Shown here: positions 1 to 5,982 of the stretch, piece by piece
How the letters are laid out: each line of letters starts with the position of its first letter
Position numbering within the stretch: the stretch's first letter is position 1
Assembly (NCBI GenBank): GCA_045801465.1
Contig: JBJMSU010000062.1
Location: 1 to 9,322, forward strand
Direction: 5' to 3'
From: DATFWC01 sp045801465
GTDB lineage: Bacteria; Pseudomonadota; Alphaproteobacteria; Rhizobiales; Xanthobacteraceae
DNA length: 9,322 nt
Notes under the pieces: model-generated
The model's input: the letters and a program-made list of their open reading frames with translations, nothing else
Databases searched by the model: none
Told to the model about the DNA's origin: nothing
Position numbers and translations under genes: made by a program

Positions 1-40
1 GCTCGAGGCCGAGGGTTGCGCGGTGGAGCTCGAGGGATGA
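1..40 (+). CDS. C-terminal tail of an upstream gene, possibly the PaaD-like MIP18-domain protein (partial)
   Basis: Frame 2 is open from the window edge and reads LEAEGCAVELEG, then a TGA stop at 38-40. The stop shares the bases ATGA with the start of the next ORF, the classic arrangement of translationally coupled genes. The next ORF encodes only the zinc ribbon that normally ends PaaD, so this tail is plausibly the end of the MIP18/DUF59 domain that normally precedes it. Only 12 residues are visible, so the identity rests on context. The alternative is an unrelated gene, or a single paaD broken by a frameshift. Confidence 0.4.
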   Translation, partial: LEAEGCAVELEG

Positions 41-207
41 CGTGCCCGTTCTGCGACTCCGCGGACGTCGAGGACGTCTCCCAGTGGGGCGGGCTGATCA
101 TCACCCGGCAGCTGCGCTGCCGGGCCTGCAACACCTACTTCGAGGCCATCCGAGACGACTTCAGGCCGGCTGAGCCGCCGGGCGGGCCTCCGCCTCGCGC
201 AGCTTGA
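37..207 (+). CDS. Small PaaD-type zinc-ribbon protein, 56 aa
   Basis: The ORF encodes a four-cysteine zinc ribbon: C3-P-F-C6 and C28-R-A-C31, with 21 residues between the pairs. Around it lie GG, the pattern RQLRCRACNTYFEAI and a Pro/Ala-rich tail. This is the pattern of the C-terminal ribbon of PaaD (PaaJ), a protein thought to help mature the iron centre of the phenylacetyl-CoA epoxidase PaaABCE; PaaD itself is usually about 160 aa with an N-terminal MIP18 domain. Here the ribbon seems to be its own ORF. ATG 37 overlaps the upstream stop as ATGA; a TTG at 16 in the same frame would add only seven Gly/Arg-rich residues and looks less likely. Its 3' end overlaps the opposing CoA ligase gene by 47 bp. 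It predicts that an epoxidase operon lies to the left of the window. The ribbon call is good; the link to PaaD is inference from the motif. Confidence 0.7.
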   Translation: MTCPFCDSADVEDVSQWGGLIITRQLRCRACNTYFEAIRDDFRPAEPPGGPPPRAA

Positions 208-1744
208 AGCGCTGGATCTTGCCGGTGGCGGTGCGCGGCAGGTCGGGTCGCAGCTCGATCCAGCGCGGGAATTTCCATGGGCCCGCCCGCTCCTTCACGT
301 GCGCCTTGATGGCGTCGAAGAAATGCTCGTCCGGCGCGTAGCCGTTCTTCAGCACCACGAAAGCCTTGGGCTTGATCATGCCGTCGGCGTCTTCCTTGCC
401 GATGACGGCCGCTTCCAGGATCGCGTCGTGGGAGACGAGCGCGGCCTCGATCTCGAACGGCGACACCCACATGCCGCTGACCTTGAACATGTCGTCGGTG
501 CGTCCGCAGTAATGGTAGTAGCCGTCCTGGTCGCGCATGAACTTGTCGCCCGTATAGATCCATTCGCCCGCGAAGGTGCGGCGGCTCTTGGCGCGCTGGT
601 TCCAGTAACCTTCGCCGGCGGAGGGTCCGCATACGACGAGCTCGCCGATCTCGCCGGCGGCAAGCTCGCGCCCGTTCTCGTCGACGATTTTGGCCGCATA
701 GCCGGGCACCGGCTTGCCGGTCGATCCGTAGCGGACGTCGCCCGGCCGGTTGCTCAGGAAGGTTTGCAGCATCTCGGTCGAGCCGATGCCGTCGAGGACC
801 TCGACGCCGACGCGCGCGCGCCAGCGTTCTGCCAGATCGGCCGGCAGCGCCTCGCCGGCCGACACGCACAGGCGCAGGCGGTCGGAGCCGGCGCCGGCGC
901 CAAGCTCCGGATGGGCGAGCAGCGAGGCGTAAAGCGAGGGAACCGCATAGAAGATGGTCGGGCGATGGCGGCGCATCACCTGCAACACGGATTCCGGGGT
1001 CGGCCGCAGCGGCAGCAGCACGGCGCTCGCTCCGACCGACAGCGGAAACGACATGGCATTGCCGAGGCCGTAGGCGAAGAACAGCTTCGCGGTCGAGAAC
1101 ACGACGTCGTCCTCGCCGATGCCGAGCACGCCCTGCCCCATCAGCTTCGCCGTCGCCATCAGGCTCGCGTGGACGTGCTTCACGCCTTTCGGCTCGCCGG
1201 TGGAACCGGACGAGTAGAGCCAGAAGGCGACTTCGTCGGCGAGCGTCGATGCCGTGAACGGCTCCGCCGCTTCATCCGCCAGCAAATCGTCGAACCCGTA
1301 CACGTCGGTGGCTCGATGATGTCGCCCGGCAACGATCACGGCGCGCAGGTGCGGCAGGGAACCGGCAACGGACAGAATCTGTTCGGCCAGCGCGGCAGTG
1401 ACCACGATCGCCGCGGCACGGCTGTCGGAGAGCGCATAGGCGTACTGCTCCGCAGTGAGCAGCGTGTTCATCGGAACGGCGACGATGCCGGCGCGGATCG
1501 CGCCCCAGAAGGCGACCGGGAAATCGACCGTGTCGTAGAGAACGATCGCGAGGCGGCTCTCCTGTCGCAGGCCAAGCCTCTGCAGGGCGCGCGCAAACTG
1601 CGCCGTGCGGGCCTGCAGCTCCGCATAAGTCAGCGACCGCTCGGGATCCGTGAACGCGACCTTGGGCCCAAGGCCGCGCGCGACGTTGACATCGATGAAG
1701 TCAGTGACGGCGTTGTAGGACCGTCGCGACCCCGCCTCGAGCAC
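161..1744 (-). CDS. Benzoate-CoA ligase family enzyme, 527 aa
   Basis: An ANL-superfamily acyl-CoA synthetase that should convert an aromatic carboxylate, ATP and CoA to the aryl-CoA, AMP and PPi in the cytoplasm. Visible motifs, numbered from the GTG start: P-loop YSSGSTGEPKG (177-187), A5 motif GIGSTEM (319-325), YTGDKF (397-402), hinge region GRTDDMFKVSGMWVSP (414-429) and the C-terminal catalytic lysine in TGKIQR (K509). The stretches STEMLQTFLSNRPGDVRYG and KVSGMWVSPFEIE are typical of the BclA/BadA benzoate-CoA ligase family, as is the length. Related 2-aminobenzoate or hydroxybenzoate ligases cannot be excluded. The start chosen is GTG 1744, which has AGGGAGG 5 nt upstream; GTG 1798 would add 18 residues with no good ribosome site. 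The gene lies downstream of the aldehyde dehydrogenase on the same strand, separated by 273 bp holding a palindromic repeat, so it may be co-transcribed or have its own promoter. Confidence 0.88.
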   Translation of the reverse strand: MLEAGSRRSYNAVTDFIDVNVARGLGPKVAFTDPERSLTYAELQARTAQFARALQRLGLRQESRLAIVLYDTVDFPVAFWGAIRAGIVAVPMNTLLTAEQYAYALSDSRAAAIVVTAALAEQILSVAGSLPHLRAVIVAGRHHRATDVYGFDDLLADEAAEPFTASTLADEVAFWLYSSGSTGEPKGVKHVHASLMATAKLMGQGVLGIGEDDVVFSTAKLFFAYGLGNAMSFPLSVGASAVLLPLRPTPESVLQVMRRHRPTIFYAVPSLYASLLAHPELGAGAGSDRLRLCVSAGEALPADLAERWRARVGVEVLDGIGSTEMLQTFLSNRPGDVRYGSTGKPVPGYAAKIVDENGRELAAGEIGELVVCGPSAGEGYWNQRAKSRRTFAGEWIYTGDKFMRDQDGYYHYCGRTDDMFKVSGMWVSPFEIEAALVSHDAILEAAVIGKEDADGMIKPKAFVVLKNGYAPDEHFFDAIKAHVKERAGPWKFPRWIELRPDLPRTATGKIQRFKLREAEARPAAQPA

Positions 1745-1749
1745 GCGCG

Positions 1750-1756
1750 CCTCCCT
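1750..1756 (-). promoter_or_regulatory. Ribosome binding site that decides the ligase start
   Basis: On the minus strand AGGGAGG lies 5 nt before GTG 1744. No comparable site precedes the longer in-frame GTG at 1798, and family similarity begins only a few residues after 1744. Confidence 0.65.
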
Positions 1757-1880
1757 GCTCTGCGCCAATCGTGTGCCGTTGACGCTTGCGACGCGCACTC
1801 TAGATGCAGGCGGATGGTACTTTCCACGGCAAGCACTATCCAGTTTGCCGGAAAATCCCTTTGCTTCTACCCGCTCTCCT

Positions 1881-1993
1881 CGTCATGGCCGGGCGAGGCG
1901 CCATAGCGGCGAGGGTTGGCCCGGCCATCTCGCTTAGGGATGCAGGGCATTGCCAACATAAGCGGGATCACCGGGACAAGCGCGGTGATGACG
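1881..1993. repeat. Dispersed palindromic repeat, copy A (113 bp)
   Basis: This element fills much of the 273-bp gap between the aldehyde dehydrogenase and the CoA ligase. It can fold as nested or adjacent stems: ends CGTCAT (1881-1886) with ATGACG (1988-1993); hairpin 1, ATGGCCGGGC (1885-1894) with GCCCGGCCAT (1919-1928); hairpin 2, ATCTCGCTTA (1927-1936) with TAAGCGGGAT (1959-1968), one T-G wobble; hairpin 3, ATCACCG (1967-1973) with CGGTGAT (1983-1989). Its first 57 bases match copy B at 53 positions. The CGTCATGGCCGGGC...CCCGGCCAT core resembles intergenic palindromes I recall from Bradyrhizobium and relatives, analogous to RIME/REP elements. It encodes no protein. Confidence 0.85.
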
Positions 1994-2017
1994 TGGGAGA
2001 GGCGCTTGCCTATTACG

Positions 2018-3601
2018 CTAGTGCAGCGCCGCCGCCTTGGCTTGCAGGCCGGCGATGAGCTCGGTCGAACCCTGCACGGCGACGCGCTGTTGGTAGAGCT
2101 TGAGGCCGTTGAGGCCGCCGAGCTCTACGCCGTTGCCGGCGCGGCCGGGGCCGCCGTGGTGGCATTGCGGCATGACGATGCCGTGCCCGCTATGAACCTC
2201 AGCGATCGCGGGGTCCACCACCAGCAGGCGGCCGTGAAAGGCCGCAAGCTCGTTCACCGTCCTAGTGAGGAAATCGCGATCGTCGCCGTACACCGAGGCC
2301 ACGAGCGAGCCGCCGCCGCGTGCGATCAGGCGGAAGGCCTCGTCTTCGTCGCGGTAGGCGAGAATGCTGGCGGCAGGACCGAACACTTCCGTGTCATGCA
2401 CGGCCTGCGCATGCGCCGAATTCTCGACCTTGAGCAGGGTCGGAGCGACGAAACACGATCTGGCCGGATCGACTCCATTCGGGGCCGGTGCGTCAGCTCC
2501 GCCGCACACGAAGGCGGCCTCCTTGGCGATGACGCGGATGGCTTGAAGGGTCGCCTGCTGCTGCGCGCGGGTGACGACCGGGCCCATGCGCACCTCCTCG
2601 CGCCGTGGATCGCCGACCACGACCTTGGCGAGGCGTGCGGCGAGCGCTTGCGTTGCCTGCTCGGCCCGTGCCGCCGGAACGAACACGCGGCGGATCGCGG
2701 TGCACTTCTGGCCGGCCTTCACGGTCATTTCCCGCACCACCTCCTTGACGAAGGCATCGAACGCCGGCGTACCGGGGGCTGTATCGGGCGCCAGCAGCGC
2801 CGCGTTGACGCTGTCGGCCTCGACGTTGACCATGACTCCTTGCGCGAGCACGTCGGGATGGCTGCGGATCCGCCATGCAGTCGCCGACGAGCCCGTGAAG
2901 GCAATCACGTCGTCCGCGGTCACATGACTGAGCAGGTCGCCGGCGCCGCCGCACAGCAGGCTGAGCGCGCCCTCGGGCAGGACGTGGGCCGCGACGACGT
3001 CGCGCACCATGGCGTGCGACAGGAGCGCGGTGGCGGAGGCCGGCTTGGCCACGGCCGGCACGCCGGCAAGGAGCGAGACCGCGGCCTTTTCCCACAAGCC
3101 CCAGCTCGGGAAATTGAACGCATTGATGTGGATCGCGGCGCCGCGGCGCGGGCTGAGCACATGGAGCGCCTGGTAGTTCTCCGCCTTGGTGAGTCGCATC
3201 GGCTTGTCGTCGACGAGCATGCGGGCGTCGCCAAGCGTGGCGCCCAGGCGCGCGTAATATTTCAGGGTGCCGATTCCGCCATCGATATCGATCGCCGCGT
3301 CGCTCTTCGTGTTGCCGGAATTGGCAACCGCGATCGCCTCGTAACGGGGGCGATTGGCGGCAAGCACGTCGGCAACCGTGCCAATGAGCTTGGCCCTCTC
3401 GGCAAAGCTCAAGCCTCGCAAGGCGGGCCCGCCGCGCTCACGCGCAAATCGCAGAGCCGCCTCGAAGTCGAGACCACGCGCGCTTGCGGTGGCGAGCACG
3501 TCGCCACGAACCGGATCGACGAGTTCCGTCTCCACGCCCGCGCCACGCAACCACCGGCCGCCAAAATAGCTTTCGAGCTGTTCGGGAGCAGACGGGCTCA
3601 A
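2018..3601 (-). CDS. boxD: BoxD/PaaZ-N-type semialdehyde dehydrogenase, 527 aa
   Basis: An NAD(P)-dependent aldehyde dehydrogenase of the group that includes BoxD (3,4-dehydroadipyl-CoA semialdehyde dehydrogenase, box pathway of aerobic benzoyl-CoA breakdown) and the N-terminal half of PaaZ (phenylacetate pathway). It should oxidise the CoA-linked semialdehyde left after ring opening. Numbered from TTG 3601: N-terminal LESYFGGRW, HINAFNFPSWG (158-168), AKP lysine K186, FTGSS (235-239), catalytic glutamate in VEADS (E261) and catalytic cysteine in KAGQKCT (C300). The C-terminal MaoC hydratase domain of full PaaZ (about 680 aa) is absent, which favours BoxD, as does the benzoate-CoA ligase downstream; the ring-opening enzyme BoxC is not in the window. 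TTG 3601 was chosen because GAGG lies 6 nt upstream and family similarity begins just after it; ATG 3691 or ATG 3778 would run the gene through the control region. BoxD versus a stand-alone PaaZ-N is unresolved. Confidence 0.85.
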   Translation of the reverse strand: MSPSAPEQLESYFGGRWLRGAGVETELVDPVRGDVLATASARGLDFEAALRFARERGGPALRGLSFAERAKLIGTVADVLAANRPRYEAIAVANSGNTKSDAAIDIDGGIGTLKYYARLGATLGDARMLVDDKPMRLTKAENYQALHVLSPRRGAAIHINAFNFPSWGLWEKAAVSLLAGVPAVAKPASATALLSHAMVRDVVAAHVLPEGALSLLCGGAGDLLSHVTADDVIAFTGSSATAWRIRSHPDVLAQGVMVNVEADSVNAALLAPDTAPGTPAFDAFVKEVVREMTVKAGQKCTAIRRVFVPAARAEQATQALAARLAKVVVGDPRREEVRMGPVVTRAQQQATLQAIRVIAKEAAFVCGGADAPAPNGVDPARSCFVAPTLLKVENSAHAQAVHDTEVFGPAASILAYRDEDEAFRLIARGGGSLVASVYGDDRDFLTRTVNELAAFHGRLLVVDPAIAEVHSGHGIVMPQCHHGGPGRAGNGVELGGLNGLKLYQQRVAVQGSTELIAGLQAKAAALH

Positions 3602-3607
3602 TCGACA

Positions 3608-3611
3608 CCTC
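3608..3611 (-). promoter_or_regulatory. Ribosome binding site for the TTG start at 3601
   Basis: The minus strand reads GAGG with 6 nt before TTG 3601. It supports the rare TTG start of the aldehyde dehydrogenase, since longer in-frame starts have no such site. Confidence 0.5.
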
Positions 3612-3629
3612 ACGCGTGGCGAAATATGA

Positions 3630-3657
3630 ACTATATTGCAATCGACGTGCGGTGCAA
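3630..3657 (-). promoter_or_regulatory. Candidate sigma70-type promoter for the aldehyde dehydrogenase
   Basis: On the minus strand TTGCAC (3657-3652) is followed after 16 bp by TATAGT (3635-3630), a good -10 box with a weak -35. A transcript would start near 3623 and leave a leader of about 20 nt holding the GAGG site before TTG 3601. This agrees with the short start. It is a consensus match by eye only. Confidence 0.45.
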
Positions 3658-3658
3658 T
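3635..3658. promoter_or_regulatory. Inverted repeat ATTGCA-N12-TGCAAT, candidate operator
   Basis: Perfect 6-bp arms at 3635-3640 and 3653-3658 flank a 12-bp spacer. The palindrome covers the space between the candidate -35 and -10 boxes of the aldehyde dehydrogenase promoter and touches both, a position suited to a repressor. Each arm contains TGCA, the core reported for operators of BzdR/BoxR, repressors of benzoyl-CoA pathways. Another TGCA lies at 3706-3709. The spacing does not clearly match a published site, so the regulator is a guess. The site lies between two divergent genes and could control both. Confidence 0.45.
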
Positions 3659-3713
3659 GCCAGCACCGCGATGTCTAAGAAATGGCAGCATCGGTGGTTC
3701 TCGGAATGCAGTG

Positions 3714-4412
3714 ATGACGGAAACACAAACGAATCTTCTTGCGCCTGGCCGCTTCATCGACAGCCATGCACCCGCCACCAGCGCGTTCGCGCGCGAACAG
3801 ACTGCCGATGCCGGCAGCGAGCTCGATCGCGTGTTGCGCCTCTATCAGGCGGTGCGCGACGGGATCACCTATGACCCTTACGTCGACATGTCCGATCCGG
3901 CGAATTTTCGCGCCAGCGGCGTGCTCGCGGCCGGGCGCGGCTTCTGCATCGGCAAAGCCGCGCTGCTGGCTGCATGTTGCCGCAGTGTCGGGATTCCGGC
4001 GCGGGTCGGCTATGCCGACGTGCGCAACCATCTGACCTCCCCGCGGATGTACCAGCACATCAAGACCGACGTGTTCCTCTGGCATTCCTATGCAGACATC
4101 CAGGTCGGCGGACGCTGGGTGAAGGCGACGCCGGCGTTCGACCTCGCCCTGTGCCGCCGCGTTGGTCTCAACGCGCTGGAGTTCGACGGGCAATCCGATT
4201 CACTGTTCCAGCCCTTCGACCGGGCTGGCCGCCGTCATATGGAATATCTGCTCGATCGCGGGACGTTTGCCGACGTTCCGTTCGAGACCATTCAGGCGGA
4301 TTTTCGCGTGGCCTATCCGAGCCTCATGAAGACGCGCGGGCTCGCCGGCGATTTCCGCGCCGAGGCGGTCGCAGCCGAGGACGAGCCGCAAGCGAGCGCA
4401 ACCGATGCATAG
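3714..4412 (+). CDS. Transglutaminase-fold (papain-like) protein, 232 aa
   Basis: A bacterial transglutaminase-core domain protein. The expected catalytic triad is visible: Cys in GRGFCIGKA (C78), His in FLWHSYADI (H124) and Asp in TPAFDLA (D143), with the usual surroundings LLAACCRSVGIPARVGYADV (81-103) and VGGRWVKAT. Bacterial members act as proteases, peptidases or amide-forming enzymes, and the substrate cannot be told here. There is no signal peptide or membrane segment, so it is probably cytoplasmic. ATG 3714 was chosen because longer starts (ATG 3636) would run into the divergent control region; its ribosome site is weak. The 3' end overlaps the start of the Bug-type binding protein by 8 bp, which implies coupled expression. 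Pairing of this fold with a solute-binding protein next to aromatic-acid genes is not something I can link to a known function. Confidence 0.8.
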   Translation: MTETQTNLLAPGRFIDSHAPATSAFAREQTADAGSELDRVLRLYQAVRDGITYDPYVDMSDPANFRASGVLAAGRGFCIGKAALLAACCRSVGIPARVGYADVRNHLTSPRMYQHIKTDVFLWHSYADIQVGGRWVKATPAFDLALCRRVGLNALEFDGQSDSLFQPFDRAGRRHMEYLLDRGTFADVPFETIQADFRVAYPSLMKTRGLAGDFRAEAVAAEDEPQASATDA

Positions 4413-5391
4413 CGAAACGGTGCGTCCGTTCGCCGTCATGGCGACGCTGCTGCTCCTTTTGGCTGCATTCGCGCTGGCCGGCGCCGCGGCGGCGCAGACC
4501 TATCCGGATCGTCCCATCAAGATCATCGTCCCGGTCGGCCCGGCCGGCAGTTACGACATCGTCGGCCGGCTAGTGGCCGATCAACTGGGCAAGCGACTCG
4601 GCCAGAACGTGTCGGTGGAGAACCGCCCGGGCGCGGGCACCGTGATCGGCACGCAAGCGGTCGCCGCCGCGCCGGCGGACGGCTACACGCTGCTGGTCGG
4701 TGGGCTGGCCAACATGATTTTCAACGCGGCGCTCTACAAGAAGCTGCCCTATGACCCGCTCAAGGATTTCGTGCCGATCGCGCTCGTATTCAACATCTCC
4801 TACACGTTGGTCGGTTCCAAGGATCTCCCCTATTCGACCGCGCGGGAGATCGTCGCGGCAGCGCGCCAGAACCCGGACCGTCTCAACATCGCGAATGTCG
4901 GCATCGGCAGCGGCCAGCATATCTTCGGTGCCGTCTTCCAGAAGCTGACCGGAACCAAGCTTCTGGAAGTGTCCTATCGCGGTTCGGCCGCGGCATTTCC
5001 CGATGTGCTGGCCGGGCGCGTCGATCTCTTCCTCGATTCGACGCCGGCCGTCTTGCCTTACGTCAAATCCGGCGAGGTCAAGGGCATCGCCGTGCTGGCA
5101 CCGCAGCGCAATCCGCAGATGCCCGAGGTGCCCACCATGACCGAGGCCGGCGTGCCGGGATTGGAGATCGAATCCTGGATTGGACTGTTCGCTCCCGCCG
5201 GGACGCCACGTGCCGCGATCAGGCGCCTGCAGCAGGAGATCGCGCAGGCCCTGCCGGAGCTCAAGCCGCGTTTTGCGGCGAGCGGCGGCGAGTCGATGGA
5301 TCTGCCGCCTGAAAAGGTCGATGCTTTCGTCAAGTCCGAGTACGACCGGTGGTTCAAGCTCGTCCGCGAAACGGGAATCACCCTGGATTAG
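4405..5391 (+). CDS. Bug/TctC-family periplasmic solute-binding protein, 328 aa
   Basis: An extracytoplasmic binding protein of the tripartite tricarboxylate transporter (TTT) family. An N-terminal signal peptide has a hydrophobic stretch MATLLLLLAAFALAG (12-26) and a likely cleavage site after the alanines near residue 30. The mature part starts QTYPDRPIKIIVPVGPAG and continues with D51, VENRPGAG (71-78) and APADGYTLL (89-97), all hallmarks of Bug proteins, and has the usual family length. The ligands of this family are small organic acids including aromatic carboxylates; an aromatic acid here is inference from the neighbours. No TctA or TctB membrane genes are in the window, so it is an orphan subunit, as is common in this family. 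ATG 4405 overlaps the upstream stop by 8 bp; ATG 4438 is possible and would shorten the signal peptide. Its end lies 16 bp from the opposing MaoC gene, with no clear terminator between. Confidence 0.93.
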   Translation: MHSETVRPFAVMATLLLLLAAFALAGAAAAQTYPDRPIKIIVPVGPAGSYDIVGRLVADQLGKRLGQNVSVENRPGAGTVIGTQAVAAAPADGYTLLVGGLANMIFNAALYKKLPYDPLKDFVPIALVFNISYTLVGSKDLPYSTAREIVAAARQNPDRLNIANVGIGSGQHIFGAVFQKLTGTKLLEVSYRGSAAAFPDVLAGRVDLFLDSTPAVLPYVKSGEVKGIAVLAPQRNPQMPEVPTMTEAGVPGLEIESWIGLFAPAGTPRAAIRRLQQEIAQALPELKPRFAASGGESMDLPPEKVDAFVKSEYDRWFKLVRETGITLD

Positions 5392-5407
5392 AAACGATCC
5401 ATTCATC

Positions 5408-5833
5408 TCACCTCGGCAGCGCCGCCGTGGCATCGCCGCGGATGATGATCTCGCCGTTCTGATTGGTGCAGGTGAATTCGCAGTCGACCAGGCCCTCGCC
5501 GGCACCCTCGCGTTTTGCCGTCACGCGCGCCGTGATGGTCAGCACGTCGTCCGGCCAGAACCGCGACGCGAAGCGGATGCGCAGCCGCCGCAGCGCCGCG
5601 TGGCCGAACCAATCGGTCAACAGCCGGGCGCAATAACCGCCTGCCAGCATGCCCATGCCGAACACCGTCTTGTTGCCGTTGGCGCGGGCATAGACCTCGT
5701 CGTGATGATTAGGGTTGAGATCGAGGGAGGCGCCGGCATAGCGGACGAAGTCCGTGCGCGTGAGCGGGCCACAGGTAAGCGGCGCCGGCGCATCGCCGAC
5801 CTGGATCGTCTCGAAGCTCGGTGCTCTTACCAT
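5408..5833 (-). CDS. MaoC-type hot-dog hydratase, 141 aa
   Basis: A small single hot-dog domain of the MaoC / R-specific enoyl-CoA hydratase family. The active-site signature is visible: YAGASLDLNPNHHDEVYA with the D-x-N-P-x-H pattern giving catalytic D38 and H43 (H44 beside it), followed by GMGMLAGGY (59-67). The family adds water to 2-enoyl-CoA, and the PaaZ hydratase domain (oxepin-CoA hydrolase) has the same fold. ATG 5833 has GAGGA 5 nt upstream. It is the last gene of the minus-strand group; the gene before it encodes an FAS1-like N-type hot-dog subunit without the catalytic histidine. The pair therefore resembles two-subunit (HadAB-like) dehydratases in which this subunit carries catalysis. 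The two genes are separated by 171 bp holding repeat copy B. The substrate is unknown; an intermediate from the neighbouring CoA ligase is the simplest guess. Confidence 0.85.
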   Translation of the reverse strand: MVRAPSFETIQVGDAPAPLTCGPLTRTDFVRYAGASLDLNPNHHDEVYARANGNKTVFGMGMLAGGYCARLLTDWFGHAALRRLRIRFASRFWPDDVLTITARVTAKREGAGEGLVDCEFTCTNQNGEIIIRGDATAALPR

Positions 5834-5838
5834 GAGAG

Positions 5839-5843
5839 TCCTC
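5839..5843 (-). promoter_or_regulatory. Ribosome binding site of the MaoC gene
   Basis: The minus strand reads GAGGA, 5 nt before ATG 5833. It shows that the gene can be translated independently although it follows a repeat-filled gap. Confidence 0.6.
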
Positions 5844-5868
5844 GAAATTTGTATCGGCCTTTATGTCT

Positions 5869-5982
5869 CGTCATGGCCGGGCGAGCCGCCACAGCGGCGA
5901 GGGTTGTCCCGGCCATCCCGCTTAGTGTGGCACCGCCTTGCCTTTTTAAGCGGGATGCGCGGATCAAGCCCGCGCATGGCGA
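5869..5982. repeat. Dispersed palindromic repeat, copy B (114 bp)
   Basis: This is the second copy of the element at 1881-1993, in the same orientation, in the gap between the two hot-dog genes. Stems: hairpin 1, ATGGCCGGG (5873-5881) with CCCGGCCAT (5908-5916); hairpin 2, ATCCCGCTTA (5915-5924) with TAAGCGGGAT (5947-5956), perfect; hairpin 3, ATGCGCGG (5955-5962) with CCGCGCAT (5970-5977); ends CGTCAT (5869-5874) with ATGGCG (5976-5981), one wobble. The first 57 bases match copy A at 53 positions, while hairpin 3 has different bases but still pairs. It encodes no protein and could shape or stabilise the mRNA end between the two subunits. Confidence 0.85.

Noticed and set aside
299..1906. Plus-strand frame of 535 codons opposite the benzoate-CoA ligase
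   Set aside because: Shadow of the ligase gene on the complementary strand; no recognisable domain and skewed composition.
1881..1993. Rho-independent terminator in the repeat
   Set aside because: The hairpins are strong but no run of T follows on either strand, and the same fold recurs at 5869-5982 as a conserved element, so it is better called a dispersed repeat.
3602..3778. N-terminal extension of the aldehyde dehydrogenase to ATG 3778
   Set aside because: It would overlap the transglutaminase start and read through the promoter-like region and palindrome. The extra residues have no family similarity and no ribosome site.
1916..3874. Long open frame (652 codons) on the plus strand
   Set aside because: It lies opposite the aldehyde dehydrogenase, whose motifs are unambiguous. 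The frame is open because high GC at third positions removes stops on the other strand; its translation is Arg/His/Gly-rich and resembles no family.
5392..5407. Terminator between the convergent Bug and MaoC genes
   Set aside because: Only 16 bp, without inverted repeat or T-run.
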